A stretch of 64,000 nt of DNA from assembly GCF_037975245.1 (NCBI RefSeq), contig NC_092574.1, positions 20,531,213 through 20,595,212 on the forward strand. The letters are read 5' to 3'. This document shows, in pieces, positions 15,352 to 28,200 of this stretch. Within the stretch, counting starts at the first letter, position 1, and each line of letters opens with the position of its first letter. Under the pieces are notes generated by a model. That model saw only the letters and a program-made list of their open reading frames with translations. It was not told the DNA's origin and did not search any database. Position numbers and translations under genes: made by a program. The stretch is from Apostichopus japonicus. Lineage: Eukaryota; Echinodermata; Holothuroidea; Aspidochirotida; Stichopodidae.

Positions 15352-17802
15352 TGTTTGGACAGCAAATTAATTATCTTTCGTCGAGAGGGCTTACTCAGTC
15401 GTGATACGTAACTTGGATGTATCAATGTTTTATTCTTAAAGATCAATTTTAATAATAATAGCAATGGAAATCATGGACGTCTATAATCGTTTATTGTGTA
15501 CAGTTGATTTATCGATCTAGTAGTATACTAACCCCGTCGCGTACTGATGAATTCTGCCATTTTTTTTATCTACACTGCCATTTTTTTTAGCTATTAATGA
15601 GTTCTTATATATGCATGTAGTGTATACATTTCAGCTATCCAGATGGTCGGTATCAGTTTCCACAACAGTTATCACATGTCAGATGTGCTATCATGTTACA
15701 CAGTCCATCTATACATGCAATATGCCTCTATGGATTGTTATCATGGTATATAAGACAATGGATTAATATGAGGTATATAAGACAAGAGAACAAGTGAGAT
15801 GTGATATGTCAATTAAACATATTAGGGGATGAAATTATAGCTGGTAATGAAAATGTGTAAAATCTACAGTAATATTTAAGTGCTTTGACACGGAAACAAA
15901 TGTGTCTGAAGACTGAGAATCTGATGTGTAACTCTGATATTTAACCTCCCAAACTGACCAAGATCCCCCACCCCCCCCGCCCGCCCCCTCCCCCCACAAA
16001 TCAAACAACCAGACATACAGCCAGAATAACCTTCAAACCATGCAAGGTCACGCTACACAGCTTACATTTGAGATTCAAAAGAAATCGAACTATATAGCCT
16101 ATTATACGTTTACTAATCTACATACTATTACATGGGCCGATGGAGTGATGACCTCATAGGTTTACAAATAACGATATTGTCCTTCCCTGATGGGGGCGGG
16201 GGGGGGGCACCTGGGGAGAGCATAGACACGCTAAGGATTATACAAGGATATGTGTTTCTTGGGTCTTAAAGAATCAACCTGCTTGGAATTGAAAAGTTGA
16301 CCGACTCATAGGCACACCTATAGTGTCCAGGTAGCAATTCTTAACTTGAACAGGAAAAGGCGACACGAGGGCACTAGAAGTGTAAAAGAATGGTCCGTGT
16401 TTACATCGGGTCGATCGGTTTGAAGTTTATATATACATGCTAATGCTCCTGGAATCACTGGAATACATAACCACCGACATACAGACACGTCGACTGACAC
16501 ACATATACGCTGTGTCAGTTCAATTCAGATATTAAACTTGACGCAACAGAAATGCTGTATTTCATTAGCTGCATGGGAGTATAGAAACGTCAAAGAACGA
16601 TACATGTTTACATCAGTTAGTTCGGTATATGCATGCGTATACATGGCGTATGGTTAAGGACGTGACTTACAGTATAGGCCGACGTATACACAAACAGTTA
16701 CACACCGTACGTGTGTCCAGGTGGTAGTTCTTAAAAACTTGACGTAACAGCGGATAACGAATTTTGTTGGTCGACATCGCTCGTTTTCATCGGGCTGGTA
16801 TAACAAAGATCTTGATTGGATCAATGGAGAGATAAGTGATGACATTTTCTGTATGGTTCTATCTAATTGGAGAATCGTAGAAACAATTATGTACATGTGT
16901 TTGCTGTAATTTAATTGGCGTAGAAGCTAAGGCAAATTGAAATCGAATAAACACAGTAGGATTTGTTTTCCCGACCGAAAAATCCAAAGCATCTGATAAT
17001 CGGGTGAACGAAGGAAGATGATACTTTCGAAAAGAGACTCATGCTAAGCGACGGCACGCACCAGAGAATAGATGGCTATCGGTATGTATAGGCCCTCTTT
17101 ACTATTGAAACTTTTAATTAAGCATGGAATGACTGAAACTGAGAAAGAACGAAGGATAGAGAGAGAGAAAAGGAGAGGAAGAGAGTCATTCGAGAGTTAG
17201 TTAATGTAATAACAAATAACAAAAAAAAGTGAAGCAACATCGATTTCAAGATGAATGTGTGTTGACGAGATAAAACCCAAAGGTCGCAACAGCAAAAAAA
17301 GAAGAAAAAGAAAAAAAAAGAAAGGTAACGCAATGCAAATTTGATGATATAAATGGGCTGTAGTGAATGTAGTCAAAAGACATAAATATCACTGATTGCA
17401 AATAGAAACATACGGAAGAGGAATGAAGAATTGAAAAGGAGGCAAGGTGTGAGGCACAGGGTGATGATGATGTTGCGTGGAAGGGGGAGGGGAGGGGGAG
17501 GGGGGCTAGGGAACTAGGATGAGAGTTCGAGTACATATTATGGATGGAGGGGCCATGGGATTTTTTTCCACGAAATAACAAGTTTAAGTATTGTTCTAAA
17601 AAGTTTGAATAACATTTCTTTACACTGTATAGTTGATAGTGTAATGCCACAAAAGTACGGTAACCTTTATCGGTCATGTTTATTTTCCTATGTCGAGACG
17701 GAGTCAACAGTTTCAATGAGTTATGAGCACTATTGTGACCTCATCGGATACTGTTGATACACAATCGACTGTTGTTGATATGTTATTACCACTGCTGATA
17801 CC
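15350..17802. other. Spacer with a weak internal duplication
   Basis: No supported gene. The segments at about 16320-16440 and 16560-16745 share the phrases GTGTCCAGGTNGNANTTCTTAA and TGTTTACATC in the same order, suggesting an old duplication. A C-rich patch (15967-15995), a G10 run (16198-16207) and a G-rich purine tract (17475-17505) are present. Confidence 0.4.
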
Positions 17803-17810
17803 CTATTTAT

Positions 17811-19447
17811 TAGTGCTGTGCCGTTTACACGTTTAAACGTGTAAACGAACGAAACATCGTTTAAATGTTTAATAAAACCTTATGAACGTTTAAACGAAAC
17901 TATGATATCAACTGAAAATTAAATTATTGGCAAAAATCGCGTATCGATTCCCGTGTTTATTTTGTCTACTACGCGAAATAACAAAACAACTTACGATCAG
18001 TCGAATCATAAACCGCGAACGTAATCCTACTTTTGTCCTCCCCCCCCCCCCCCGATGTATCCAGCGATATGAATGGCTTAAACTTGAACGCTGTTATCCT
18101 TTTGTGAAAACTTCCTGATTCGCGGCACAAGTGTACTTTATATCGATCCGACAGCGGCGGCGCAGATAATCCAGTCAAAGCATGTTCGATCGAAATGATT
18201 ACAATCCCTGTCCATCACTTTGAACTCTCCGACCAGACAATACCGGGTCGAATACTCGACTTTGTAATAGTTGTTCAAATACATGATCAAAGGAAATGTA
18301 TCGATTGGAGATCGTAAAAAAAACTCTGAAAATCAGTAGAAAAATTACCAATTGTGTACGAAAAGTAAGTTGGTACACCTTTCAAATTTTACGAAAGATC
18401 CAGCAAAACACTTTCGAAAAATTCACGCGAAACTGGCAAATCGTGCTAAATGCAACTAATGTCATGTATACAAGGCTCTAGTACACCCATTTATGAATAA
18501 ACCGTAAGACCACATCTAGTGTTAAGCGGGGGGGGGGGGGGGGGAAGAAAGTATTTTCTAGAATTTCCAAAAATACGGAAAAAATAATATCCTACCACAG
18601 TTAAGTGTATAGCAAATAGCCTAACCACCTCGTCTGTTACGGATCTCACGTAACTACAAAAACACAACCAATTGTATTTTGCGAACTTGACGTTTTCTAC
18701 AAGAACATGGAAATAATGTTAAGCATTAGTTAATCATGCCGTGTGGCCTAAAACATATTTTATTACAAGGTTTACTTTCATAAAGATGACCATAGCTTGA
18801 TATCTTGGCTGCGTGCATCAACTGTGCCTCGTGTATCATGGGGAATACTCTATGAAACGTTTCTTGGAAACGTGCCAAAAATGTTAACAAACAGGTGTTA
18901 GACAGGGGATGAGTGCGCAGTTGTTTGGCAAGATATATGGGAAAATTCTGAGCACATATACAGTATCCTACCGTAGTATTTAAGTTAGGTTAAACCGTAC
19001 TGGAGTGTAATCTGATGTACGTTTAGTGTGCGCTATTCATTGTTAGGCATTCTAGAAACGTTGCCGAACGTTTTTTGTTTCATAATATCGGAGGTTCTGT
19101 AAGTTAAACTATTTAAAGATTGTAAAACAGATTAAATCTCTTTTCATTTTATAACAAAATACAGCTACTCTAACTTGTCATTTAAAATTTTTCATCTGCT
19201 TCGTGACAATTTAAATTCAAACAGTTGTCAGTATTTTGCATCCTCAACGGCGAATTTTTTTATCGCCAGACACGCAAAAAATTCCTTTTCCTTTTCCGGG
19301 GTCTTCGCCCCACCAGGGCCCTAGGGCGGTCCCCTGGACCCCACGCCTTTATACTCAGCGTTTTCTCGCGATATTCGCGAACGTTTAAACGAACGAAAAA
19401 TCGGCCGTTTAAACGTTTAGGTCTTTAAAGGAAAACTCACAGCCCTA
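17811..19447. mobile_element. Non-autonomous hAT-like DNA transposon, 1.64 kb
   Basis: The left end is TAGTGCTGTGCCGTTTACAC. The right end, on the reverse strand, starts TAGGGCTGTGAGTTTTC, giving a terminal inverted repeat of about 10 bases with one mismatch. It is flanked by a perfect 8-base duplication CTATTTAT at 17803-17810 and 19448-19455, which is the hAT superfamily signature. Both subterminal regions carry repeated CGTTTAAACG palindromes (left 17825-17900, right 19378-19420), a layout typical of transposase-binding sites. Inside are C14 (18041-18054) and G16 (18528-18544) runs and only short open frames. I see no intact transposase, so it would need one supplied in trans. Confidence 0.88.
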
Positions 19448-19539
19448 CTATTTATTCGGTATATTTATTCGATATACCATTGATTTTGTTATTCACTATA
19501 AGTGTATGTTTCGAAACGGATATACAGAAAAGTAGCAAC

Positions 19540-19665
19540 GAAAAAACCTACTTCCGGTATTAACCGTTACCATCTAAGAACCTGACTTCCGGTCTCAACC
19601 TTGTAGCAGCCTAAAACAACCTGACGTTGGCCTCAACCTTGTAGCTGCCTGTTGTAAAGCTTTCC
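19540..19665. repeat. Short tandem repeat, about 40-bp unit, three copies
   Basis: Three diverged units on the pattern AACCTGACTTCCGGTCTCAA plus CCTTGTAGCAGCCTAA. No coding features. Confidence 0.65.
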
Positions 19666-22600
19666 CTAACGGAATATTTTCTTCTGTTTTGACTCTCATT
19701 TTTATTTGGCACAAATAAGTTCTCCTATTCCCCAACCTGATATATCAACGTTACTTAACGTGTCAGTTTTGCCACCCTTTCAGCGTTTTGAGGGGTTATG
19801 AGGGGGTATTTTTCTTTCTTGTACGACCTTGAAACAAATAAACATCGTATGTCTTTCCAAGAAATAAAAAGGAAAACGTGCTGTCTAATTCGAAATACAC
19901 ATTTTATATGAAATAAAAATTACCAAGTCGAATGTAATAAAATACATTTAAATGAGGTTTTTATTATAGAAGATAGAGTCGGAACATTTTCTAATATCTT
20001 TTTTTATTTAATCAACTCGGAAAGCTGCTTAAAGTAGAGGCTGCCAGTGTGCTCTGTTTTCTACTTCATGTTTGTCTCTTATGACGTAATTCTTGAATTT
20101 AAGTCAACACCAGGCTGATTTCTACTATCAGGTTTGTTTTTAATTTATTTTTAATTGAGTAGTATTTTTATATAAATAAAAAGTCACTTAATTTTCTTAA
20201 TTAATTGCAGTACGTCTGAAATTCTTTAAGGCTCATTTTATTACGATTTTTTTTTTAATGAAACTTAAAACATTAGAGGATCATCGATCAAATTGATTAG
20301 ACAAAATTACTTTGTCGGGGCATCGATCTTTTAAAACAAATCAAAATATAAATAAAAAGGTCAAATACTTAGGATTTTATTATTGGATGGTTTTAACTTC
20401 CATAAATCGTACAGAATATTGTTGACAGAGATGATAGAATTTATCAAGTTGAATATGCACAGCCCTATATAACTCTAAAGTTCGGGTTTTCATATATACA
20501 TTCGACCTTAAAGGGGCATTTCATGCACTTTATGTAGTTTAAAGGTGAACACCTTTTGGAAAAAAGGAATTAAAAATAAAAAAATATCAATTGTATTTTA
20601 TTTCGTTCAACTAAATACTGAAACTATTTCATATAAATACTGAAACTGAGATACGCTTTTAATTGATCGTAGGGATTTGAAAATTTCGACCATATTATTA
20701 TACATTGATTTGATTTGTAACAAACAAAAGAAACATATTTAGTCTCCCCAGAAATTTGATCAAACAATGGGACATAGTGAAAGTAAACAAAAGAGAGAAA
20801 ACATACACACTCTAAATTATGCCAATAAAACAGCAGCTTTTCAACTTTTATGACTTTGGTGCTACTCTTGATCTAATTCCACCCCTCCGTAACCCCTACC
20901 CCCCATTTTCCCCCTTATGGCAATGGTGTTGTTTCTTCTTAGCTAAAGCATATATATCTCAATTGCCTTGTATTCATACGATGAGAGGAGAAATACAAGG
21001 GGAACAAGAAGGAGGGGTACACGGGTTAGGGGTAGGGTTACCCCAACCCCGACAAGGGTTAGGGGTACGAGGGGTACAAGAAAGGGGGAAGCGGTAACTA
21101 TAGTAATATAATTAATACTGATAAGTGATATGTAACGGCCGCGTATTAGCCTTCCTGTGTGTGTATATGTACTTATATTTGCTTGTTACCTTGGTTGCTC
21201 GTGTGTGTGGTGCTTTTTCTTTGTCTTCTTTTTCATTTTTTTTGGAAGTTAGGTTTACATATTTCTTTATTTTCTAACATGAGTATCCCAGTCCACTCAA
21301 CGTTTTCAGACCGGTATAGCTTTGCCATTGCGCCTATGGTTCTGTTCTGTTCTGTGTTTTTTTTCTTCTGATAGGAAATACATTCAAAGATAATAGAGGT
21401 ATATATTTTAGTATGAATGTATCGGACGCCTTGCAAATTCCTGATCCAAGTGTCATTCTTGCTTTTGTTACATAGCCTACGATAGCAGGACGTGATAGTC
21501 AGACGCCGTACGATTATCTTGGCTTCTAAAAGTTACTGAGATTTCTTGAGCAGACTACTCTGGTAATCCGTCCATGTGTTATGTTTAGTTAAAGCAGCAT
21601 ATAACATATTTGGGAACTATAGGTGCCTGATATTATACGCTAAGTTATTTGTCAACTTGAAATATAGAGTTACAGAGCTTAATACTTCTTGATATTATCT
21701 ATATAGCAACAAGAAAATGAAAATGATTCCCTTTATCGCTATCATATATCTGTTCACTCAAACAGACGTATTCCAAACTAGGTCACGTGATTGTAAGTAC
21801 ACCTAACCTTGCTATCCATACAGTTATGAAAAAAAAGTGTACTAATATTTCACGATTAAACTCTAAGTTGGTTTTACTCTTGAGGATAGCAATTAATTAA
21901 AGCAGTAAATTTCACCTAATCTCATAAGTCATATACATTTTCCTGAGTATGATTGCATAGGCGTAGGAGACGAACGAGGAGGAGGGGAAGGGGAGGGGAG
22001 GGGAGGGGATCATACTGGAGCGTTGGGAGGAAAGCGTCCCAACTTCCGTTTGAAGTAAGTGCTCTATGAAACTGTGAAATATGAAAATGATATGAAAATA
22101 TCCCAATCTCATCCCAACCAGTCCGCACCCCACCAGTCATCACTGAATAAACATTTTAAATCCAAACGAATCTTCAATAACTCTCAGTTTGAGCTTACAG
22201 ATAGGACTAAATCATAACAAACAAAGAATTATTTTCTTTTCAATATACGAATATCCGTACGTCACCCCACTTATTCCACCACCCCCACCCCCCCTCCCCC
22301 TTTTTCGATGGACAAAACTGTAACAGTTGTGTTATGAAACAAAGTACCCTGGCCAGATCGGTACTTCAAAAGTAAGTTGGTTAACAAAATGGTACCATAC
22401 TAGCATGATGTAAATTGACCAATTATGCACGCCGTCCTGTAGCATTTTTCCACACAAAGATATCTACCTATAATTAGTCATTAATGGAACGCGTTCCAAT
22501 CAATTCTCCCAAATTTCGTTGGACATAAGCTTTGTAACATTGCGTTATAGTTGTAAATCTCTTGGCAGCCTTAGAGAGCACCATCTGAATCTAGTGAAAC

Positions 22601-24737
22601 GACAAAGAAAATTCGGTTATTTGCAGCCAAAAAACTAGAACTGTGTCAGCTTAGAGCAGAGTTACAAATGGAGATAAATTGCACGGAGAAAAATCTCTCG
22701 ATTCAAATACAAATAAATAAAAAACTAAAACAAAGACAATCCTAACTTTATTTAAACGATTGTAACCTCTTTCAATATTAACTTTAAATCATGCAAAACT
22801 GGTTACATGGCAATGCTGTTATTTGATAAAGAACTCACTATTTCCAACTTTGGAAATAGTGACAAATTAAAATAACAACATTGAATAAATCCAGTTTGTA
22901 TTGTAATTATTCGGAAGTAAAGGTGTATAGTAATTAAAAGGCCTGTCGAAATAGGTTTTCCTTCATTCTTGTTGTTGTTTTGTCTACCTTTTTTTCCCGC
23001 CAAAATGTGAGAATGAAATTCAGAACGCCCATCGTCCACTAGTCTTGTAACCCTGACTCTAAACATGTTTTGACCTTTCTTATTTTGTCCATGTGTTGAG
23101 TGTTTCATTTTCTCAAAAGTCTTTTCCTTAAAACTATATAGACTTTCAAGATTTGAGTTACAAGTCTTCCTTAATTATCATCGATAGAAACGCTCTCTTT
23201 CTCTCTCTCTCTCTTTGAGGTAACCAGACAGATCTTAATTGGTTACAAGGAACGTTGATAGGCAGTTCCTTGCAAACATCAATGCGAAACACTTCTCTAG
23301 CACTTAAATTGTCAATAAGCCGAAACATCTCAAAGAGATGGGCCAATATACAGGTTGTTTTTTTCCCTTTGAATATTTCACCGAGGACTGTTAATTAAGC
23401 CATCAAGCTTCTTTTCTTGGGGGGGGGGGGGGGGTGGGGTACAGTGTTTTAAGGCAAACGTCGTACGCATCGCCCACCAACAAGAGAGACCTTTTTGCAT
23501 TATTTTGAATATCTTATTGTTGTAAAAGGATAATCTCTTTAAATGGATTTGATGTTCCATAAAGCAGAGAGGAGGGTCTCGTCAAGCTTTGATTAAGGCT
23601 TTTGCCGGGTTAACTGATACTTATACTGATAAAAAAAACGTATAGTTTTAGCATAACAATAAACATACTGCAGGGCGATAGGTTATAGACCCATTGTGTA
23701 TATTAAAGACTTAATTAGCGTCAACTCTTTTTGGACAATAATTGGTATTAGAGGAATTTACATATATGTTACTTGGAAACATATATAGACACCAATTAGG
23801 ACATAACAAGTGTACACTTATTAGTAGTTCAACATGTAACATTAATTAAGTCCCAAGAGTAATGTACGATAGGCCTATATTTTCTTTGTGAACCAAATGA
23901 CTTTATAAAACATTGACCGAGTTTATACGGTAAGATACGGTGCTTGGTCTTTTCTTAAAAATGTTTGGGACAATTTAAGTTCTTGTATATAAGTTAGATA
24001 AGACGTAAGCGCAATCACTGCGTCATCACTTATCTATACAAGCGTATATCTGTGGTGAACATGTTCACGTACCTTGTAACTAAGAAAATCTCATTCGATA
24101 TAGGCCTAGAAGAAACCCGCATTTTAACGTTCTTTCACAGACCAGAAGACAAGTTCGAAGACTTAAGCAAGTCTAAATATGCCTCAGCTGTCTATAGTGT
24201 TAATGGTTTCCTTTATTTAGTAGAATGTAGTTGATTTTTTTCATGAACTTAAAGGTAAGTTAATTAAAAGTTAACTAAAAGTAATTAAAGTAATTGAAGG
24301 TAAGTTTGAATCTGAAATAATGAAGTTCTAATCATATAATATGATGTATTTTATTGTCAACATGTCTTACAGTTTACATGTTAACAATGAAAATGTTAAC
24401 AAAGAGAAACAGACAGTCAAACAAATTTCACCTTCTAGTGGTATTAAGACGTCATAGATTTTTTTTCAAAATGGCAACCTCTTAAGGTTGTCTTTAACCC
24501 CTACAAAACCTCCCTACCGGAGCGATATTTTAACTGGGATATTTGGGACATTGGTTCACAAGGAGCTCTATCATATTTTGCGAAATGTATGTATGCAAGG
24601 TCGGATCGAAGTATTCAACACAATATGATATGAATCTCGCTTGTGCGTGAGCAAAACGATTTATAAAGATGTCATTTACCAGCCCTCTGACAGCGGATTC
24701 ACATAACTTATATGATTCCCCAGTCAAACTCTTCAGA
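19666..24737. other. Spacer without a supported gene
   Basis: About 5 kb with no convincing gene. Landmarks: a G-rich segment with GGGTTAGGGGTAGGGTTA at about 21023; a purine run of GGGGAGGGGA units at 21977-22009; C-runs at about 22283; a (CT)n at 23200-23215; and a G17 run at 23418-23436. A 48-codon open frame at about 22599-22744 (+) is Lys/Gln/Leu-rich and coiled-coil-like. It follows an AG, but it lacks a start and any recognised homology, so I do not call it. Confidence 0.4.
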
Positions 24738-24744
24738 ATAAGTA

Positions 24745-25291
24745 TGTATGTATGTATGTATGTATTTTAGATCCTCCTGCAAGCAGGAACTAGCGAACCA
24801 TGTCCATGATTATGAATTGTCAACAACTCTGTAACTGGATGACATACATTAATCTTGGAGTGACTCGAACTCGGGACCTTACACTATTAAAACACTGGGC
24901 ATTTTTTTTCGTTGGGTAAACCCCGTTGCTCAGCGTATTGCTTAAGCTTTGCCCAAATAATGTTAAAAAGTTTCTTTTTCTGCACGTTTGTTGCATTCTC
25001 CAATAATTGGTCAAACGCATTGTAACGGTTCCCACAAGGGTTGGGTATCATTTGGCATTACCTAATTGTTAGGTACTTAGCGTGCAATTTGCATACTACT
25101 CTGCTTCAAGTTGGGCAAATCACACATCCATGTTTGGAAAACCTAACTTCGTTGGTCAGATTTTGCTACCTTTTTGAGGTTGTTGACTATACGCCCAACA
25201 TTGGGCAAGAAGTTGGTGAATTTTTGCCCAACTTTTTTAACAGTGTATGGTTGAAAGACACCGGCGTTAACCACTGAGCTAACACTCCTAC
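24745..25291 (-). mobile_element. tRNA-derived SINE, older copy, split by a MITE
   Basis: On the minus strand the head starts at 25288 with GGAGTG and carries the A-box match TTAGCTCAGTGG (about 25271-25282). It is interrupted by a MITE (24882-25245). It resumes with the B-box match GAGTTCGAGTC near 24862-24872, then CACTCC, which pairs with the head to restore an acceptor-like stem. The body ends with TAGTTCCTGCTTGCAGGAGG and a CATA-type tail (about 24745-24766), the same 3' end as the young copies at 3136 and 44558. The outer duplication ATAAGTA lies at 24738-24744 and 25292-25298. Without the insert the SINE is about 181 bases. Confidence 0.87.
24882..25245. mobile_element. 364-bp MITE nested inside the SINE
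   Basis: The left end is CACTATTAAAACACTGGGCA and the reverse complement of the right end is CACTGTTAAAAAAGTTGGGC. They form an inverted repeat of about 20 bases, flanked by TA at 24880-24881 and 25246-25247. The interior is strewn with TTGGGCAA/TTGCCCAA motifs in both orientations. There is no transposase; a 78-codon frame (25041-25277) is incidental. Removing it with one TA rejoins a normal tRNA-like head, which validates the borders. TA target use fits a Tc1/mariner-like or similar mobiliser; the exact superfamily is uncertain. Confidence 0.85.
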
Positions 25292-25298
25292 ATAAGTA

Positions 25299-28200
25299 AA
25301 TACACATTAAAACATAAGTAAATACACATTGTAACTGGTTAACATTATAGGCCTACCGTAGTAACGTAGTTATACTACTCAAACGTGTAACATGTATTAT
25401 ACATACGTATAACAGCTATCAGCTATGTGCCAGTGGGAAATATGCAAAAAGTTAACTGCAAAAAATAAAAAATTAATAAAAAAAAGGAAAATGAAGACCC
25501 TGACATCCACACAATTTTACGAATTGTTTTGGGAGTTAGCCGAGTATATGGTGATTGCTAATATCTTTATGAAACAACAATCTAGAAACGTCAACAGATA
25601 GTTTCATATATTGCTCTAGCATAGTGATCCCCCACCCCCCCCCCCCCACCTGTATATACAATCTGGTGTATAATTTTCTACCACTGCCTTTTTTCCCCAT
25701 ATCAGGTAACTTTCATAATAGGATAACAACAAGCCTGTAGGCCGATTGTCAAAAAATCCAGCTACAGACTTCACCGCGGTATTTAATCTAGCAAACACCT
25801 TTAAGGTGCCCTCCCAATGTTGTTACGTTCTTGACTTACTTACACACCCCCTTTTTCTTTTCTTCTCCCTTTTATTTTTTTTTTTCTTCCTTGTTGGCTC
25901 GAAAATTGTAAACCACAAGTAACATCTAACTATCAACACACGTCAGATAAATTATGGGCAGTTTTCATTGATGTACAGTGAATTTAAAAGCCACAATTTT
26001 TTACCTAGAAAAGGGTTGATCTATTTTACGTGGAACTTAAGGCGAAGATCAACGACCGAATAATCTTGTCACTTTTCGTGAGGAGAGGCAGAACAACCCC
26101 TTGATGAGCATCGATCCATCTGGACTGACAGCTAAAGACAAAGAGGCAAAGAAAAAGTGAGATTGTTTTCCGCGTCTCAATTCAAGGTGAAGTGACTTTT
26201 AAGACTACGCTGAAATGTTTCCGATGACACATTATCATGTCGCGGAATTGGTATTATGTATCCAATTTGAAAGGTGCATAAAGGTTCTAAAAAGGCCTAC
26301 AGGTGTAAACGATTTACGTCTTAGTTTTGTTTGCTATAGATTTAACACAATGAACTGTTCCAGTTAGTGTGTCGGTCTATGACCCCAAATGTTTTAGCGG
26401 ATGCATTCATTTCAGCATCACATGAGCGCAATGGTATTTGTCATAACTGATTAATATTTCGTGAATATTGAAAAACAAGGATACTTTCTTTGGCCACGGC
26501 ACGAAATATAAAGCTTCTGAGGAATATGACGCAATTCGCTTACTTGTGTACCTCTGTATGACGACGCAGTTCATAGAAAATGACAACTCATAAGTCATAA
26601 AACGTGGGAGGAATGATACTTTACAAATATTTACATATATAATTAACGATTATGATGTTATATATATATATATATTATATATATATATATATATGTAGCA
26701 TGTTGTATAGCATTCTTAATGTATGATATCACCAGCTATGTGCTAACAACGAAACCGCTATAGAGGCATGACTTCTGTCCTTCCGATACACACAGTATTG
26801 CAAAGCATAGCATATATGCATAACGTTGGTCGCGTTGCATTGTTTTGTATTGCAATTGCATTGGATTGCAAATGTATGATATAACATTGTATGACATGTT
26901 ATGGTATTAATCGGTTACATGGTTTCTCGTCGTGCGCATGCATACGTATTGTTACCAAGTTAAAGGTCTTATCAAACTATACGTTGGCTTCAACGACCCA
27001 TTATTGAACATTTCGGACCAGCCGAGGCCACACGTAATATACATTAGTCACACATGCGTGTTAAAGGAGTTCTATACTTTCTGACACAACAAATTTCGTC
27101 TGGAAACTTTCAAGAAAACCAACTGAAGCTAAAGACAGATTTAAGAATTAATCAGCCTAGTATGTATATGCCCTCCTCCAGACATTGTCTGAATTCCGTA
27201 ATCTTTCAGGCGATGAGTTTGCTGAGAGAGCTAAGTAAGTTAACTGATCGATATATTGTCATTTTTATTAGGAAGCCACACGTCTTGTAAAACGTATACA
27301 AGAAACTAAGAGGCACGGTATATAGAACACACAGTAGTCGGCAATAAAATCGTGGTTATTGAGACCATCGTCACATCATCATAATCATAAAATAAAAATA
27401 GTTTTGATTATGTAGAGCAACTGATCGACAAAAGAGGTCGACAGATTCAGTTAGCTTCAAACTGGTTTGTCATTTGAAGTTTGCCGTACCATGTTCATAG
27501 TGCGGACGTTGGTTTAGTTTATATTTACAGATATAAGGTGCTGTATATTCTCCCAATATGACGATACCCATTTTTTAAAAGAAATATTAATTAACTAATG
27601 AAATAATCAAGTAAAACATACATTTTAAAAACTATATATGCCAAGCTTAATACCGTCTAACAGAGATATAAACATTGTATTTTTTTTTTTTTAATTCGTG
27701 TAAAATTGTCGATGAAAGATTAATTTTCTTCATATGAATAATCATCTCCATATTTCCAAGTCACACATTAAAAAAGACCATTTCAATTTCTCTACTTTAC
27801 CCATCCAATAAAAAAGAAGGCTGTACATGAAATAGTTTACCATATGTGTTCTTTAAACTGGACTTCAAAATTACGAGGTTACAATGAAATGTTCTTACGC
27901 ATGTTTTGATCGCACGAAAAAAAAATTGTATTGACGGAAATATGAACATTTCTGTAAATGAAACACAAAATCATGAATTGCATGGTCGTCTTAATATATG
28001 ATTCTGAGACTACTTTTTCTCTCTAGAGCGAAAAACAGAGAACACAAATACCATCTTAAATTGGGGAAATGGCCTACTAGTACACACAAGCAGAATATTT
28101 ATAGTCGATAACCATACATGCACCGTTCAAAGTTGGTTTTAATACCAGAATCGAACGAACTAGATCTTATACGTTTATTTAACTTGATTTCATTCCACGC

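Noticed and set aside
20452-20470. Possible second hAT end (CACAGCCCTA)
   Set aside because: It matches the right end of the 17.8-kb element, but I found no partner end or 8-bp duplication nearby.
21023-21070. Telomere-like GGGTTAGGGGTAGGGTTA
   Set aside because: Only two or three imperfect units within a generally G-rich stretch; not enough for an interstitial telomere.
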